From CAZAQS01 sp964486825 (GTDB lineage: Bacteria > Chloroflexota > Anaerolineae > Anaerolineales > UBA4823), in NCBI GenBank assembly GCA_964486825.1, contig CAZAQS010000011.1, positions 1-42,668 of the forward strand: DNA of 42,668 nucleotides, read 5' to 3'. The notes below the pieces were generated by a model. The model was not told where the DNA came from, searched no databases, and worked only from the letters and a program-made list of their open reading frames with translations. This document shows, piece after piece, positions 30,594-39,006 of the stretch (position 1 is the stretch's first letter; every line of letters starts with the position of its first letter). A program made the position numbers and the translations under genes.

Positions 30594-33143
30594 TTACCAA
30601 CCCAGGCTTTGAAAGACGTACGCTCCATCCTGAGCATAGATTTTATCGAAGAGCGGGCTGGCGCTAAATGCGGTGGGTGAAATTGGGCCGCCTTGAATCC
30701 CTGTATAGATGTAGCGAATACCCGCAGAACGCATAAGCTCCCAAAGTTGGTCCGGGTTGCCGCCGTTCATTAAGACTTCCGAGCAGAACGAGTTGATGCG
30801 CTGGATTTCGGATTGGCTGCCAAACCCGTAGATCACGGGGGGAGGCATGGTCGGTTGGCCGCTCAGAGCGCTAATCCAGCCGCCTCCATCAGCGCTGGCG
30901 CATAACCCGTAGCCCCAACTGAAGGGATTGATCAGGATGGTTTCCTCCTGGGGTATATTTTCTTCGATCCAGGCCAGTGCAGGACGGTCGGCAGCCCTGA
31001 ACAAATAGGTGGATTGGTTGAGCAGCGGAAGCAGGGACCTGGCCCCAAAGATCGACATTACCACTGCAACAGCTACAAAACTTAAACGAAACGGTAGGAG
31101 CAGTTTAGACCAGGCCTCTTGTCTCTGCAGGAGCCATTCCCCCCCTAAATACAAGCTGCTGAGGGCGTACCCACCAAACAATGCGATGGGCATGAAAAGC
31201 ATGATGGCGACAGAGGTATTATTGATGAGCCAACCTCCGGGCAATCCAAGCGCACCCAGGTTAGCGAGAATAAAGAGCAGCGCCACCCAAACCAGGCCGG
31301 TAATGACAAAGCGTCTTTTCCATACCAAACCGATCACAACGCCGGCTGATGCCAGGTAGAGCGTGTAAATGCCCATCCCGGCTTCCAGGAAACGCCAGGA
31401 GAAATCAGCGAAGAGTTCAGCTGAAATAACATTCGTGGGTATAAGGGCCGGGATAAGCAGGTTTGAGATCACCTCGCCCATCCACGGCAAACTCAGGAGC
31501 AACGTCCCGAACAGGAGCAAGGTACCTGCTGCCAGGAGTTGTTTGAGGTAACCAAGGAAAGCCTGCCCGCTCAATCGCCCACCTTCGAAGAGCAGGCTTA
31601 TGAAATAGGCCAGGGCCAGGGCGCCCAGGAAAGCAGCCACCCGGTAATGCACGATCAGCAAGCCGCCAGCCGCCAGGCAGGTTAACAGCCATAGACTAAT
31701 TTCATCCCGGTTTAGATTTATGGCAGAGGAAAGTCCTAATGACTCCCGGCTGAATTGTGTATCTTCATCGCTCTTCAACACGGTTTCTGAGTCAGGCCTG
31801 GTTTCTCTTATATTATTAGCAATTGGCGATTTTTCGAAGGCCAGCTTGAGGAAAGCCAGCGGGACGGGCAGGATCAGCAGGCCGGCCAATTGGGTGTAAC
31901 GCCCCCAGCTTACATAATAGGTTGGCATCGGCGTGAAAAGGCCGGCAATCAAGGCAGCCAAAAGAGCAGCCCGCTTATCTCCCGTCAAAGTCGTCGTAAG
32001 CAAGTAAACAGAGAATACCGAGGCAGCGTTTAACAGCTGCCCATATACAAGCATGCCTTCTGGCAGATCTAACCCGGATATCCATTGGAATACCGCCTGT
32101 GAGCTGTGATACCCGGCATGGTACACAGTCGACCCGAGTTCCAGGTAAGGGGCGTATGTTTCTGGGAAAGTCCCCATCTCCATTGTCAAGCGCGTGATGA
32201 GGGCATGGTGCACCGGGTCTACCCAGGCCGGGGCAACCAGGTCACGTACCATGATGATACGAACGACCATGGAAGCAATAAAGATTACTCCTACAGCAAT
32301 ACCTGTCCATCTGAAGTGATAAGAACCGGGCCGGCGGAAAACTCGCCAAAGCATCAGGATAACGAGTAGAACCGAGACCCCAAGGACACCCGCCTGCGAC
32401 CAGCTGATCCCCAATGTGGAGCTCCACAACATGAGGAGGGGGATCATGGCCAGGCTTAAACCTAGCGATAACGCTACCTGTTCGCCGCCATCAAAACGAC
32501 GACGCAACCCCGACAGGTCGAGGGTCAGCCATCCCGGGACAATCAGGGTAAGCGCCAACGGAACGACCAGGCCAATACGCTGAACGATTTCGCCCAGGTC
32601 GGTCAGCAGGGCAAGAGGATCATACTCGTAAGACGTTCTGAAGGCCAGGTCTGCATCCTGGGGAAGTCCGTCGATATAAGCCTGGCCTGCCGCGTAGGCA
32701 TCCAGGTTCTGCCCCTGAAAATTTACACTACCATCAGACGGCATAAGCTCCAGATAGTATCCTTCACCCGACCCACCGCCTAGTGGGGGAAAAGAAATGG
32801 AGATGGGGCCGCTATTGCGTATGGATATATGTGTATTGTATAAGGGAGGCACGCCCTGGATGGCCTGCTCGATGGAAGCGAATAAGCGCACGGTCACCCA
32901 GGCTTGCTGATTTTCAACAGACGCTTCATGACTAACCCAAAAGGTCAGGCCATTCAAGCGAGGCCGCCGGGCGATAAAAGACTGACCGACGGTGTTCGAC
33001 CCCTCAATTCCCCCCGGAATAATCTCCCGGTTGCTTTCCTGGGATGTTTCAGGATCGGGCAAGGTGATACAACCAGCCAGCAGGAATGGGAGAATGAGCA
33101 GGATTTTTAAACTGACAAAGGCCTTAATTGCCATTGCCGACAT
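30594..33143 (-). CDS. Large polytopic membrane protein with N-terminal lipobox-like signal (GT-C-like)
   Basis: An 849-residue protein. A signal-like N-terminus ends in LLAGC (about residue 25) and is followed by a soluble beta-rich domain to about residue 180. About 12-13 membrane helices then span roughly 190-720, and a C-terminal soluble domain begins around WIEENIPQEETIL. Loops with WVDPVHHALITR and the C-terminal GIRYIYTG region resemble membrane glycosyltransferases that use lipid-linked sugars, but no family signature is decisive. The start is at 33143 or 33134; both overlap the prfB stop. It is probably co-transcribed with prfB and ftsY. The function is not known. Confidence 0.65.
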   Translation of the reverse strand: MSAMAIKAFVSLKILLILPFLLAGCITLPDPETSQESNREIIPGGIEGSNTVGQSFIARRPRLNGLTFWVSHEASVENQQAWVTVRLFASIEQAIQGVPPLYNTHISIRNSGPISISFPPLGGGSGEGYYLELMPSDGSVNFQGQNLDAYAAGQAYIDGLPQDADLAFRTSYEYDPLALLTDLGEIVQRIGLVVPLALTLIVPGWLTLDLSGLRRRFDGGEQVALSLGLSLAMIPLLMLWSSTLGISWSQAGVLGVSVLLVILMLWRVFRRPGSYHFRWTGIAVGVIFIASMVVRIIMVRDLVAPAWVDPVHHALITRLTMEMGTFPETYAPYLELGSTVYHAGYHSSQAVFQWISGLDLPEGMLVYGQLLNAASVFSVYLLTTTLTGDKRAALLAALIAGLFTPMPTYYVSWGRYTQLAGLLILPVPLAFLKLAFEKSPIANNIRETRPDSETVLKSDEDTQFSRESLGLSSAINLNRDEISLWLLTCLAAGGLLIVHYRVAAFLGALALAYFISLLFEGGRLSGQAFLGYLKQLLAAGTLLLFGTLLLSLPWMGEVISNLLIPALIPTNVISAELFADFSWRFLEAGMGIYTLYLASAGVVIGLVWKRRFVITGLVWVALLFILANLGALGLPGGWLINNTSVAIMLFMPIALFGGYALSSLYLGGEWLLQRQEAWSKLLLPFRLSFVAVAVVMSIFGARSLLPLLNQSTYLFRAADRPALAWIEENIPQEETILINPFSWGYGLCASADGGGWISALSGQPTMPPPVIYGFGSQSEIQRINSFCSEVLMNGGNPDQLWELMRSAGIRYIYTGIQGGPISPTAFSASPLFDKIYAQDGAYVFQSLGW

Positions 33144-34216
33144 TTTCGCGCAGGTAGGCTTCGATCAAACTGTCCAAATTGCCGTTCAAAACGGATTGGG
33201 CGTTACCGACCTCGTGCTCCGTGCGATGGTCCTTGACCATCTGGTACGGGTGAAGTACATAAGAGCGTATCTGGCTACCCCATTCGGCTTTGGTGTATTC
33301 GCCGCGCAGGTCGGCCAGTTCTTGAGCTTTCTCCTTCTCCAGTATCTCCAAAAGGCGGGCGCGCAACACACGCATGGCGTTCTCACGGTTTTGGGTCTGA
33401 GACCGCTCGTTCTGACAGGTGACAACCAGACCAGTCGGCAGGTGGGTGATGCGCACAGCGGTCATATTTTTCTGCACGTTCTGCCCGCCTGCCCCGGCAG
33501 AACGGTATACGTCTATACGCAAATCATCGGGATTTATTTTGACTTCCCCGATATCCTCAACCGCTGGCAATACTTCCACCAACGCGAATGAGGTATGCCT
33601 GCGATGGGCAGCATCAAAAGGGGAAAGACGCACCAGGCGATGGACGCCCTTTTCCGATTTAAGATTACCAAAGGCGTACCGGCCATTGACTGCAATAGTT
33701 ACGCTTTTAATACCGGCTTCCTCGCCCTCGCTCAAGTCCAGAATTTCGGTCTTAAAGCCCTTGGTCTCTGCCCAGCGCAGGTACATGCGCTGGAGCATAT
33801 CCGCCCAATCCTGCGAATCTGTACCCCCTGCGCCGGCATGGATGGCGAGCAATGCATCTCCACGGTCATGTTCACCGGAGAGCATGGCGCGCAGCTCACG
33901 ACGGCCTAGCTCGGATTCAAAGGCTTTCAGTTCCTCGCTTAGTTCCGGCCTTAGGCCCTCATCTTCGAGGCGGGCCAGTTCCAGTGTGTCCTGGATGCGT
34001 TGGTTGAATGTCTGCCAATCCTCTACTTCCTCCCTAAGCGCAGACATTTCTTTCATGATCCTTTGAGCGTGTTCAGGATCTTCCCAAAGTTGCAGATCCT
34101 CTGATTGCTCTTGAAGATCTTTGTATCTAGCCTCCTTGTCAGCTAAGTCAAAGACGCTCCAGGAGGTGTTTTACCTTGGATTGGATCTCTTCCAGGCGCT
34201 CAATAAGATCTTGCAT
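33124..34216 (-). CDS. prfB: Peptide chain release factor 2, made by programmed +1 frameshift
   Basis: The first 22 codons run from the ATG at 34216 to CTT at 34153-34151 and meet an in-frame TGA (34150-34148). Reading resumes in +1 frame at GAC (34149) and continues for 341 codons, giving about 363 residues, the normal RF2 length. The second part has the SPF tripeptide (about 198-200) that recognises stop codons and the GGQ motif (about 243-245) that releases the peptide. RF2 reads TGA and TAA, so low RF2 levels favour the frameshift and restore synthesis. GAGGAG precedes the start codon. The 849-residue membrane-protein gene overlaps its end. Confidence 0.95.
34147..34162 (-). promoter_or_regulatory. 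RF2 programmed frameshift site
   Basis: The minus strand reads CTGGAGCGTCTTTGAC. The slippery CTT-TGA-C is preceded by GGAG three bases before CTT, the same spacing as the internal Shine-Dalgarno of E. coli prfB. The two halves of the protein join only if the ribosome shifts +1 here. Confidence 0.93.
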
Positions 34217-34251
34217 GCTTAAATCTCCTCAAATACAAAGACGGTATTTGC

Positions 34252-35163
34252 TTATTCGTAGGCTAATACACCATCCACAAATCGATCTGGGTCAAATGGC
34301 TCTAAATCTTCGGGTTTCTCACCCAACCCCGCGAACAGGATCGGTAACCCGAGTTCTCGCTGGATGGCAAAAGCCATGCCTCCCCGAGCCGAGGAATCGA
34401 GTTTGGCCAGAATAATACCGTTGACCTTGACCGCATCTTTAAAGGCCCGGGCTTGCGGTAGAGCGTTTTGCCCGGTGGTAGCATCCATTACGAGCCATAC
34501 TGCATGCGGAGCCCCTGGGATTGCCTTTCCCACAACCCGGTGGACCTTTTTAAGCTCTTCCATAAGGTTGAAGCGCGTATGCAAACGGCCAGCCGTATCG
34601 ACCAGGACGACATCCATATTTCTGTGCATGGCAGATTGCACTGCGTCGAAGGCAACTGCTCCGGCATCTGCTCCTGCCTGGCCCGATACGATGGGTAAAC
34701 CCAGGCGGTCGCTCCAGATCTCCAACTGGTCCACGGCGGCAGCACGGAATGTATCAGCAGCCCCCAATAGAACCTGCTTGCCTTGGCTTGAGAAATAACG
34801 CCCCAGCTTTGCTATGGTAGTTGTTTTTCCGGAGCCGTTAACGCCAACGATCAAGATGACCGCCGGGCGCTCCGAAAAATCAGGCGGCGAGACCGATGAT
34901 AGGCGAGCACGCAGCTCTTCCCGGAGGACAGAGCGTAGCTCGTGCGCCTTGGTCAGGCCTTGCCGGTCCACTCGTTCTTCCAGAGCAGTCAGCACCTCGT
35001 CAGCGGTCTCGATACCCAGGTCCGCCTGGATCAGCAAGGCCTCCAGGTCATCCCAGAGCTCTTCATCGATCTCCGTGGCCCCAAGCAAGGTCGCGATCTG
35101 GCCAAAGGTGGCCTTGCTGGTCTTGGAAAGACCATCTTTCCATTTGGAGAAGATATTATTCAT
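34252..35163 (-). CDS. ftsY: Signal recognition particle receptor FtsY
   Basis: A 303-residue SRP-type GTPase without the long acidic A domain of E. coli FtsY. It has a helical N domain to about residue 95, a P-loop GVNGSGKT at 107-114, the insertion box with DTFRAAAVDQLEIW, DTAGR, and the C-terminal AKLDSSARGGMAF and GLGEKPEDLEPF, which are FtsY-specific. It docks ribosome-SRP complexes at the membrane. The promoter 9 bases upstream should give a leaderless mRNA. prfB follows on the same strand after 35 bases. Confidence 0.94.
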   Translation of the reverse strand: MNNIFSKWKDGLSKTSKATFGQIATLLGATEIDEELWDDLEALLIQADLGIETADEVLTALEERVDRQGLTKAHELRSVLREELRARLSSVSPPDFSERPAVILIVGVNGSGKTTTIAKLGRYFSSQGKQVLLGAADTFRAAAVDQLEIWSDRLGLPIVSGQAGADAGAVAFDAVQSAMHRNMDVVLVDTAGRLHTRFNLMEELKKVHRVVGKAIPGAPHAVWLVMDATTGQNALPQARAFKDAVKVNGIILAKLDSSARGGMAFAIQRELGLPILFAGLGEKPEDLEPFDPDRFVDGVLAYE

Positions 35164-35171
35164 AGCACACG

Positions 35172-35180
35172 ATTATATCA
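35172..35180 (-). promoter_or_regulatory. Extended -10 promoter element of ftsY
   Basis: On the minus strand TGATATAAT forms an extended -10 (TG-N-TATAAT). No convincing -35 lies 17 bases upstream. The ATG at 35163 begins eight bases after the box, so transcription should start at or beside it. Confidence 0.55.
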
Positions 35181-35312
35181 CGCTGCTCTTATCGCTATTG
35201 TTTATTCGGGTATGCGTTCAGGTGAAACGGCAGACCTATTGATCGGGCCGAGATATTTCGAACCTGGATACCTTTTCTCTAAACTTGCTAAGAATAATAT
35301 CTCAAGTGGCTA

Positions 35313-35417
35313 TCAAATCAGCCGGATGATCAAGAGGACAACGATAATAATGAGCAGGATGTGGACGACATTTATACGGACGACCTTGACAACAACCCTC
35401 AGGTCTCTTATATTCAA
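35313..35417 (-). CDS. Possible small single-span membrane protein (34 codons)
   Basis: A short frame starting at a TTG encodes a basic N-terminal stretch (residues 1-15, LRVVVKVVRIN) and a very hydrophobic Ile/Leu/Val run (about 18-33), ending in RLI. This is the layout of small membrane peptides. It lies in the 374-base gap between ftsY and mtnA, which holds no other gene I can support. Against it: a non-ATG start, no clear Shine-Dalgarno, and antisense overlap with the mtnA promoter (35386-35414). Confidence 0.22.
   Translation of the reverse strand: MNIRDLRVVVKVVRINVVHILLIIIVVLLIIRLI
35386..35414 (+). promoter_or_regulatory. Promoter of the mtnA-moaC region
   Basis: TTGACA at 35386-35391 and TATATT at 35409-35414 are separated by 17 bases. 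Transcription would start near 35421 and leave a leader of about 117 bases before mtnA. I see no known riboswitch in that leader. Confidence 0.6.
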
Positions 35418-35537
35418 CCTGGAGAATTACAGTAGGGTAAAAACAGAATTCTGCCCTGATGAAGATGAACAACCCTGGCCTAAACATACGAGAATAAGAT
35501 GCCCAATAGGTCAGCGAGTTTTTATCCGGGAGGCCCG

Positions 35538-36587
35538 ATGAGTGCTTATAAAACCATTGAATGGCGAGACGGCGTTGTACGCATGCTGGACCAACGCCTG
35601 ATCCCAAATGAGACACGTTATCTAGAATTCCAAAGCTACGAAGAGGTGTCCAACGCGATCCGGGATATGGTGATCCGGGGCGCGCCTGCTATCGGATCAG
35701 CCGCGGCCTACGGGTTAGCTCTCGCTGCGGTTAATAGCACTGCCAACGATTATGGGACCTTTCGCTCGGAGTTGTCACAAGCCGCTCAAATATTGAATGC
35801 CGCCCGCCCAACGGCTGCCAACCTAAAATGGGCAGTAAGGCGATTGCTCTCCCGCCTGGATCAGGAACAGCCGGGCAACCTCCAGACGGCGAAAGAGCTT
35901 ATCTTGAATGAGGCTCACTTGATCGCCAGGGAGGATATCGAAGCTAATCACAGGATTGGGCTAAACGCCCTGCCCCTCATCCCTCCCCAGGCGAGTATCA
36001 TCCACCACTGTAATACCGGTGCGCTGGCAACCGTAGATTATGGAACGGCGCTGGGTGTCATCCGTTGCGCACACGAGAACGGGCGCCAGGTCCACGTATT
36101 TGTAGACGAGACCCGCCCGCGCTTGCAGGGAGCACGGCTTACGACATGGGAGTTGGAGCAGCTCGGCATCCCGTATACCTTGATCGTAGATGGAGCCTCG
36201 GGTTATTTCATGCGCAAAGGACAGGTTGACCTGTGCGTCGTGGGCTGCGACAGGATTGCCGCTAACGGCGATACGGCCAATAAGATCGGTACCTATAACC
36301 TGGCGTTGGTGGCCAATGCACATCAGATCCCTTTTTATGTGGTCGGTCCCACCAGCACCATTGATATGAGCCTACCTAGCGGGGAGGAGATCGAAATAGA
36401 GGAACGCCATCCGGATGAGGTAACCGTAATAAATGACGGGCGCATCACACCAGAAGGTGCGCGGGCTGCCAATCCGGCTTTTGATATCACCCCCGCCAAA
36501 TATATCACCGCTATCATCACGGAACGCGGGGTAGCATACCCTCCTTATAAAGAAAGTCTGCCAAAATTGTTCCCCAGTGAGGGATAA
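35538..36587 (+). CDS. mtnA: Methylthioribose-1-phosphate isomerase
   Basis: A 349-residue enzyme of the eIF2B-like family. Diagnostic motifs are GAPAIGSAAAYG, HHCNTGALATVDYGTALG with the catalytic Cys, DETRPRLQGARLT, and GCDRIAANGDTANKIGTY with the catalytic Asp. It converts methylthioribose-1-phosphate to methylthioribulose-1-phosphate in methionine salvage. The ATG at 35538 has GGGAGG 4 bases upstream; the frame opens earlier at 35499 but adds unrelated residues. No other salvage gene is in the window. The next gene has its own promoter. Confidence 0.92.
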   Translation: MSAYKTIEWRDGVVRMLDQRLIPNETRYLEFQSYEEVSNAIRDMVIRGAPAIGSAAAYGLALAAVNSTANDYGTFRSELSQAAQILNAARPTAANLKWAVRRLLSRLDQEQPGNLQTAKELILNEAHLIAREDIEANHRIGLNALPLIPPQASIIHHCNTGALATVDYGTALGVIRCAHENGRQVHVFVDETRPRLQGARLTTWELEQLGIPYTLIVDGASGYFMRKGQVDLCVVGCDRIAANGDTANKIGTYNLALVANAHQIPFYVVGPTSTIDMSLPSGEEIEIEERHPDEVTVINDGRITPEGARAANPAFDITPAKYITAIITERGVAYPPYKESLPKLFPSEG

Positions 36588-36618
36588 GTCGTCACCCCGC
36601 CATCCAATTGCAGGGGCA

Positions 36619-36627
36619 TGCTATAAT
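36619..36627 (+). promoter_or_regulatory. Extended -10 promoter element of moaC
   Basis: TGCTATAAT is a perfect extended -10 (TG-N-TATAAT). The moaC ATG at 36634 lies six bases beyond it, so the mRNA should be leaderless. There is no good -35 box and no Shine-Dalgarno, which fits that reading. Confidence 0.6.
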
Positions 36628-36633
36628 CTCCAA

Positions 36634-37113
36634 ATGACATCTCCACTCTCACATTTAGATGAAACCGGTCGTGCCCGCATGGTCGACGTGGGTAAAAAGC
36701 CAGATACAGAACGGGTAGCCATTGCCAAAGGCGAAGTACGCATGCGCCTGGAGACTTTGGAGCTCATTCGCCAGGGGGCTGTGAAGAAGGGAGACGTGCT
36801 GGCTGTCGCCCAGGTGGCAGGCGTCATGGCAGCTAAACGCACTTCTGAGCTGATCCCTTTATGCCACCCCCTCCCCTTGACCCAGGTGGATGTGCAGATC
36901 GAACTGGACCAGGAAATTCCCGGCATAAGCATTACAGCTACAGTTCGGACAACAGGCAAAACCGGCGTCGAGATGGAGGCGCTCACCGCGGTAACTGTCA
37001 CCGCCCTGACCATCTACGATATGGCTAAGGCGGCCGAGAAGACCATGGTTATCCAGAACGTTCGCCTGGCAGAGAAGCATGGTGGGCAGAGCGGGGATGT
37101 GATCAACGAATGA
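36634..37113 (+). CDS. moaC: Cyclic pyranopterin monophosphate synthase
   Basis: A 159-residue MoaC with the conserved blocks MVDVGKKPDTERVA, AKRTSELIPLCHPLPL and GKTGVEMEALTAVTVTALTIYDM. With MoaA (not in this window) it makes cyclic pyranopterin monophosphate, the first stable intermediate of the molybdenum/tungsten cofactor. I chose the ATG at 36634 from the adjacent -10 element and because earlier starts add unrelated residues. The moaD-moaE fusion follows after 19 bases. Confidence 0.94.
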   Translation: MTSPLSHLDETGRARMVDVGKKPDTERVAIAKGEVRMRLETLELIRQGAVKKGDVLAVAQVAGVMAAKRTSELIPLCHPLPLTQVDVQIELDQEIPGISITATVRTTGKTGVEMEALTAVTVTALTIYDMAKAAEKTMVIQNVRLAEKHGGQSGDVINE

Positions 37114-37132
37114 ATCTTATCAAAAGGTAGTT

Positions 37133-37852
37133 ATGAATCAGGTAAACGTGTTATTCTTCGCAACCATCCGCGAGCTAACCGGAACCCGGCACACTACTCT
37201 CGAGCTTCCGGAAGGCGCCAGCGTTGCCGATGCCAAGGCCCAGCTAATAGAAAAATACCCTTCTTTGAAACTGGCTATGGATACCACTGTTGTGGCTGTA
37301 AACCGTGAGTTCGCTCCCGATGAGACACAATTACCCCCCGGTGCAGAGATTGCGATCTTTCCACCGGTGAGCGGCGGCTCAGATCTGACTGGCAAGGACC
37401 TGCCGACGGTTTTTTCAATTACCGATGGCGAGATTGATCTAAACCAATTATTATCCCAGATCACATTGCCTGAGACCGGGGCAGCCTGCCTGTTCACAGG
37501 CATGGTGCGTGGTGTGACCGAGCGTGGTGACCCGCACGAAACATCCTATCTCGAATACGAAGCTTACCAGCCGATGGCAGAAGACAAGATGCGGCAGGTA
37601 GCAGGTGAAATCCGAAAGCGCTGGCCCCAGGTGCAAGGGGTGGTGATCGTTCAACGGACCGGGAAGCTAATGCCAGGTACTCCTACCGTCTTGATCGCTT
37701 GCACTGCCGCCCACCGCGATACGGGCGTATTCGAAGCCGCCCGCTACGGCATCGACCGCTTGAAAGAGATCGTCCCTGTTTGGAAGAAGGAGGTCGGCCC
37801 TGACGGAGAAACATGGGTCGAAGGGGATTACCATCCATCCCCAGAGGATTGA
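37133..37852 (+). CDS. MoaD-MoaE fusion, molybdopterin synthase
   Basis: A 239-residue fusion. Residues 1-82 are a ubiquitin-like MoaD ending in FPPVSGG, the Gly-Gly (81-82) that is normally the free C-terminus carrying thiocarboxylate. Residues from about 95 are MoaE, with TGMVRGVTERGD, HRDTGVFEAARYGIDRLKE and VPVWKKE. The molybdopterin synthase inserts two sulfurs into cyclic pyranopterin monophosphate. In a fusion the internal Gly-Gly must be cut free to be activated, as reported for mycobacterial MoaX. The linker is only about ten residues. The gene follows moaC closely. Confidence 0.9.
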   Translation: MNQVNVLFFATIRELTGTRHTTLELPEGASVADAKAQLIEKYPSLKLAMDTTVVAVNREFAPDETQLPPGAEIAIFPPVSGGSDLTGKDLPTVFSITDGEIDLNQLLSQITLPETGAACLFTGMVRGVTERGDPHETSYLEYEAYQPMAEDKMRQVAGEIRKRWPQVQGVVIVQRTGKLMPGTPTVLIACTAAHRDTGVFEAARYGIDRLKEIVPVWKKEVGPDGETWVEGDYHPSPED

Positions 37853-37882
37853 TAGACTCTGAGAGATGTAAATAATTGGCCA

Positions 37883-38980
37883 ATGAGCGATATCAATTGC
37901 ACAAACTGCAGGAATCCTTATCCAGAGCTGGGTGCTCCTTATCGTTGCCCGGTTTGCGGCGGGCTCTTTGATTTTACCTCCTCACCTGACTACGCCCCCC
38001 ATAAGATCGACCCTGGCCTACCTGGAATCTGGCGTTACCGGCACGCACTGGGCCTACCCCAGCAGGCGCCTGTTGTGAACCTGGGAGAGGGTTCCACCCC
38101 CCTGGTTTGGTCGCGCGAATTTGACAGGGATATTGCCTGGAAGCTGGAATTTGCCAACCCAACCGGCTCTTTTAAAGACCGCGGCACGGCTGCATTGGTT
38201 AGTTTTTTACTCGCCCGTGAAGTAACAGCTGCTATTGAGGATTCGTCCGGGAATGCGGGCGCATCCTTCGCAGCCTACGCAGCTCGGGCTGGCCTGCAGG
38301 CCCGGGTATTTATCCCCGATTCTGCCTCGGGACCTAAACGGCAGCAGATCGAAGCATATGGGGCGGAGGTCGTACGCATCCTGGGACCACGTTCCAATGC
38401 ATCTGAGGCAGTGCGAAAGGCAGCTGAAGCCCAAGGTGCTGTGTATGCCAGCCATGCTTATATGCCCTTTAACTTAATGGGTTATGCCACATTAGCTTAC
38501 GAACTGGTCGACCAAATGCCAGAGCCTCCCGGCACCGTCATCCTACCTGTAGGTCAGGGGGGACTATTGCTTGGCCTGGCGCGTGGATTTTCAGCGCTGG
38601 TCCAGGCCGGCGTGATCCGTCAAAGCCCCGCCCTGGTAGGCGTGCAGGCAAGGGCTTGCGCTCCTCTGTGGGCCCTGGCAAGTTACGGCGCGGATGGCCT
38701 GGTCTGGGTTACTGAAGGAGAGACTCTCGCGGAAGGGGTTCGGGTAAGCTTCCCATTGCGGGGAGACGCGGTCTTACAAGCGGTAGAGAGCAGTGGTGGA
38801 ATTTTTGTGGCAGTAGATGAAGAAGAGATCATGCCTGGTCGCGACCAATTATCCAATAGGGGGTTTTATGTAGAGCCGACCTCAGCCATCGTTTGGAACG
38901 CATTGGTGCAGGTTGCCGGGCGTGTTCCTGAACCCCTGGCAGTCGTACTAACGGGCTCAGGTCTTAAATCAACTGTTTGA
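37883..38980 (+). CDS. Threonine synthase-like PLP enzyme with N-terminal zinc ribbon
   Basis: A 365-residue fold-type II PLP enzyme. Four cysteines (6, 9, 22, 25) make a zinc-ribbon-like N-terminus. The PLP lysine is Lys98 in NPTGSFKDRG, followed by SSGNAGASFAAYAA and the Gly-rich phosphate loop PVGQGGLLLGL. The layout matches thermophilic-type threonine synthases, which convert O-phosphohomoserine to threonine. It could also be a related beta-eliminase or diaminopropionate-type enzyme. No homoserine kinase or dehydrogenase lies nearby to settle it. No Shine-Dalgarno is visible. Confidence 0.82.
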   Translation: MSDINCTNCRNPYPELGAPYRCPVCGGLFDFTSSPDYAPHKIDPGLPGIWRYRHALGLPQQAPVVNLGEGSTPLVWSREFDRDIAWKLEFANPTGSFKDRGTAALVSFLLAREVTAAIEDSSGNAGASFAAYAARAGLQARVFIPDSASGPKRQQIEAYGAEVVRILGPRSNASEAVRKAAEAQGAVYASHAYMPFNLMGYATLAYELVDQMPEPPGTVILPVGQGGLLLGLARGFSALVQAGVIRQSPALVGVQARACAPLWALASYGADGLVWVTEGETLAEGVRVSFPLRGDAVLQAVESSGGIFVAVDEEEIMPGRDQLSNRGFYVEPTSAIVWNALVQVAGRVPEPLAVVLTGSGLKSTV

Positions 38981-39006
38981 CAATACTGGCCTTGTTTGGA
39001 GGATAG

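Noticed and set aside
33419..34066. 215-codon plus-strand frame opposite prfB
   Set aside because: It is a Ser/Arg-rich shadow of prfB, whose GGQ and SPF motifs are on the other strand.
35322..35450. Acidic Asp/Asn-rich plus-strand frame between ftsY and mtnA
   Set aside because: It has no start codon before the acidic run and no ribosome-binding site. It is better seen as the complement of the hydrophobic minus-strand frame.
34942..35541. 199-codon plus-strand frame running from inside ftsY to the mtnA start
   Set aside because: Half is antisense to ftsY. The rest has no motif and includes the mtnA promoter.
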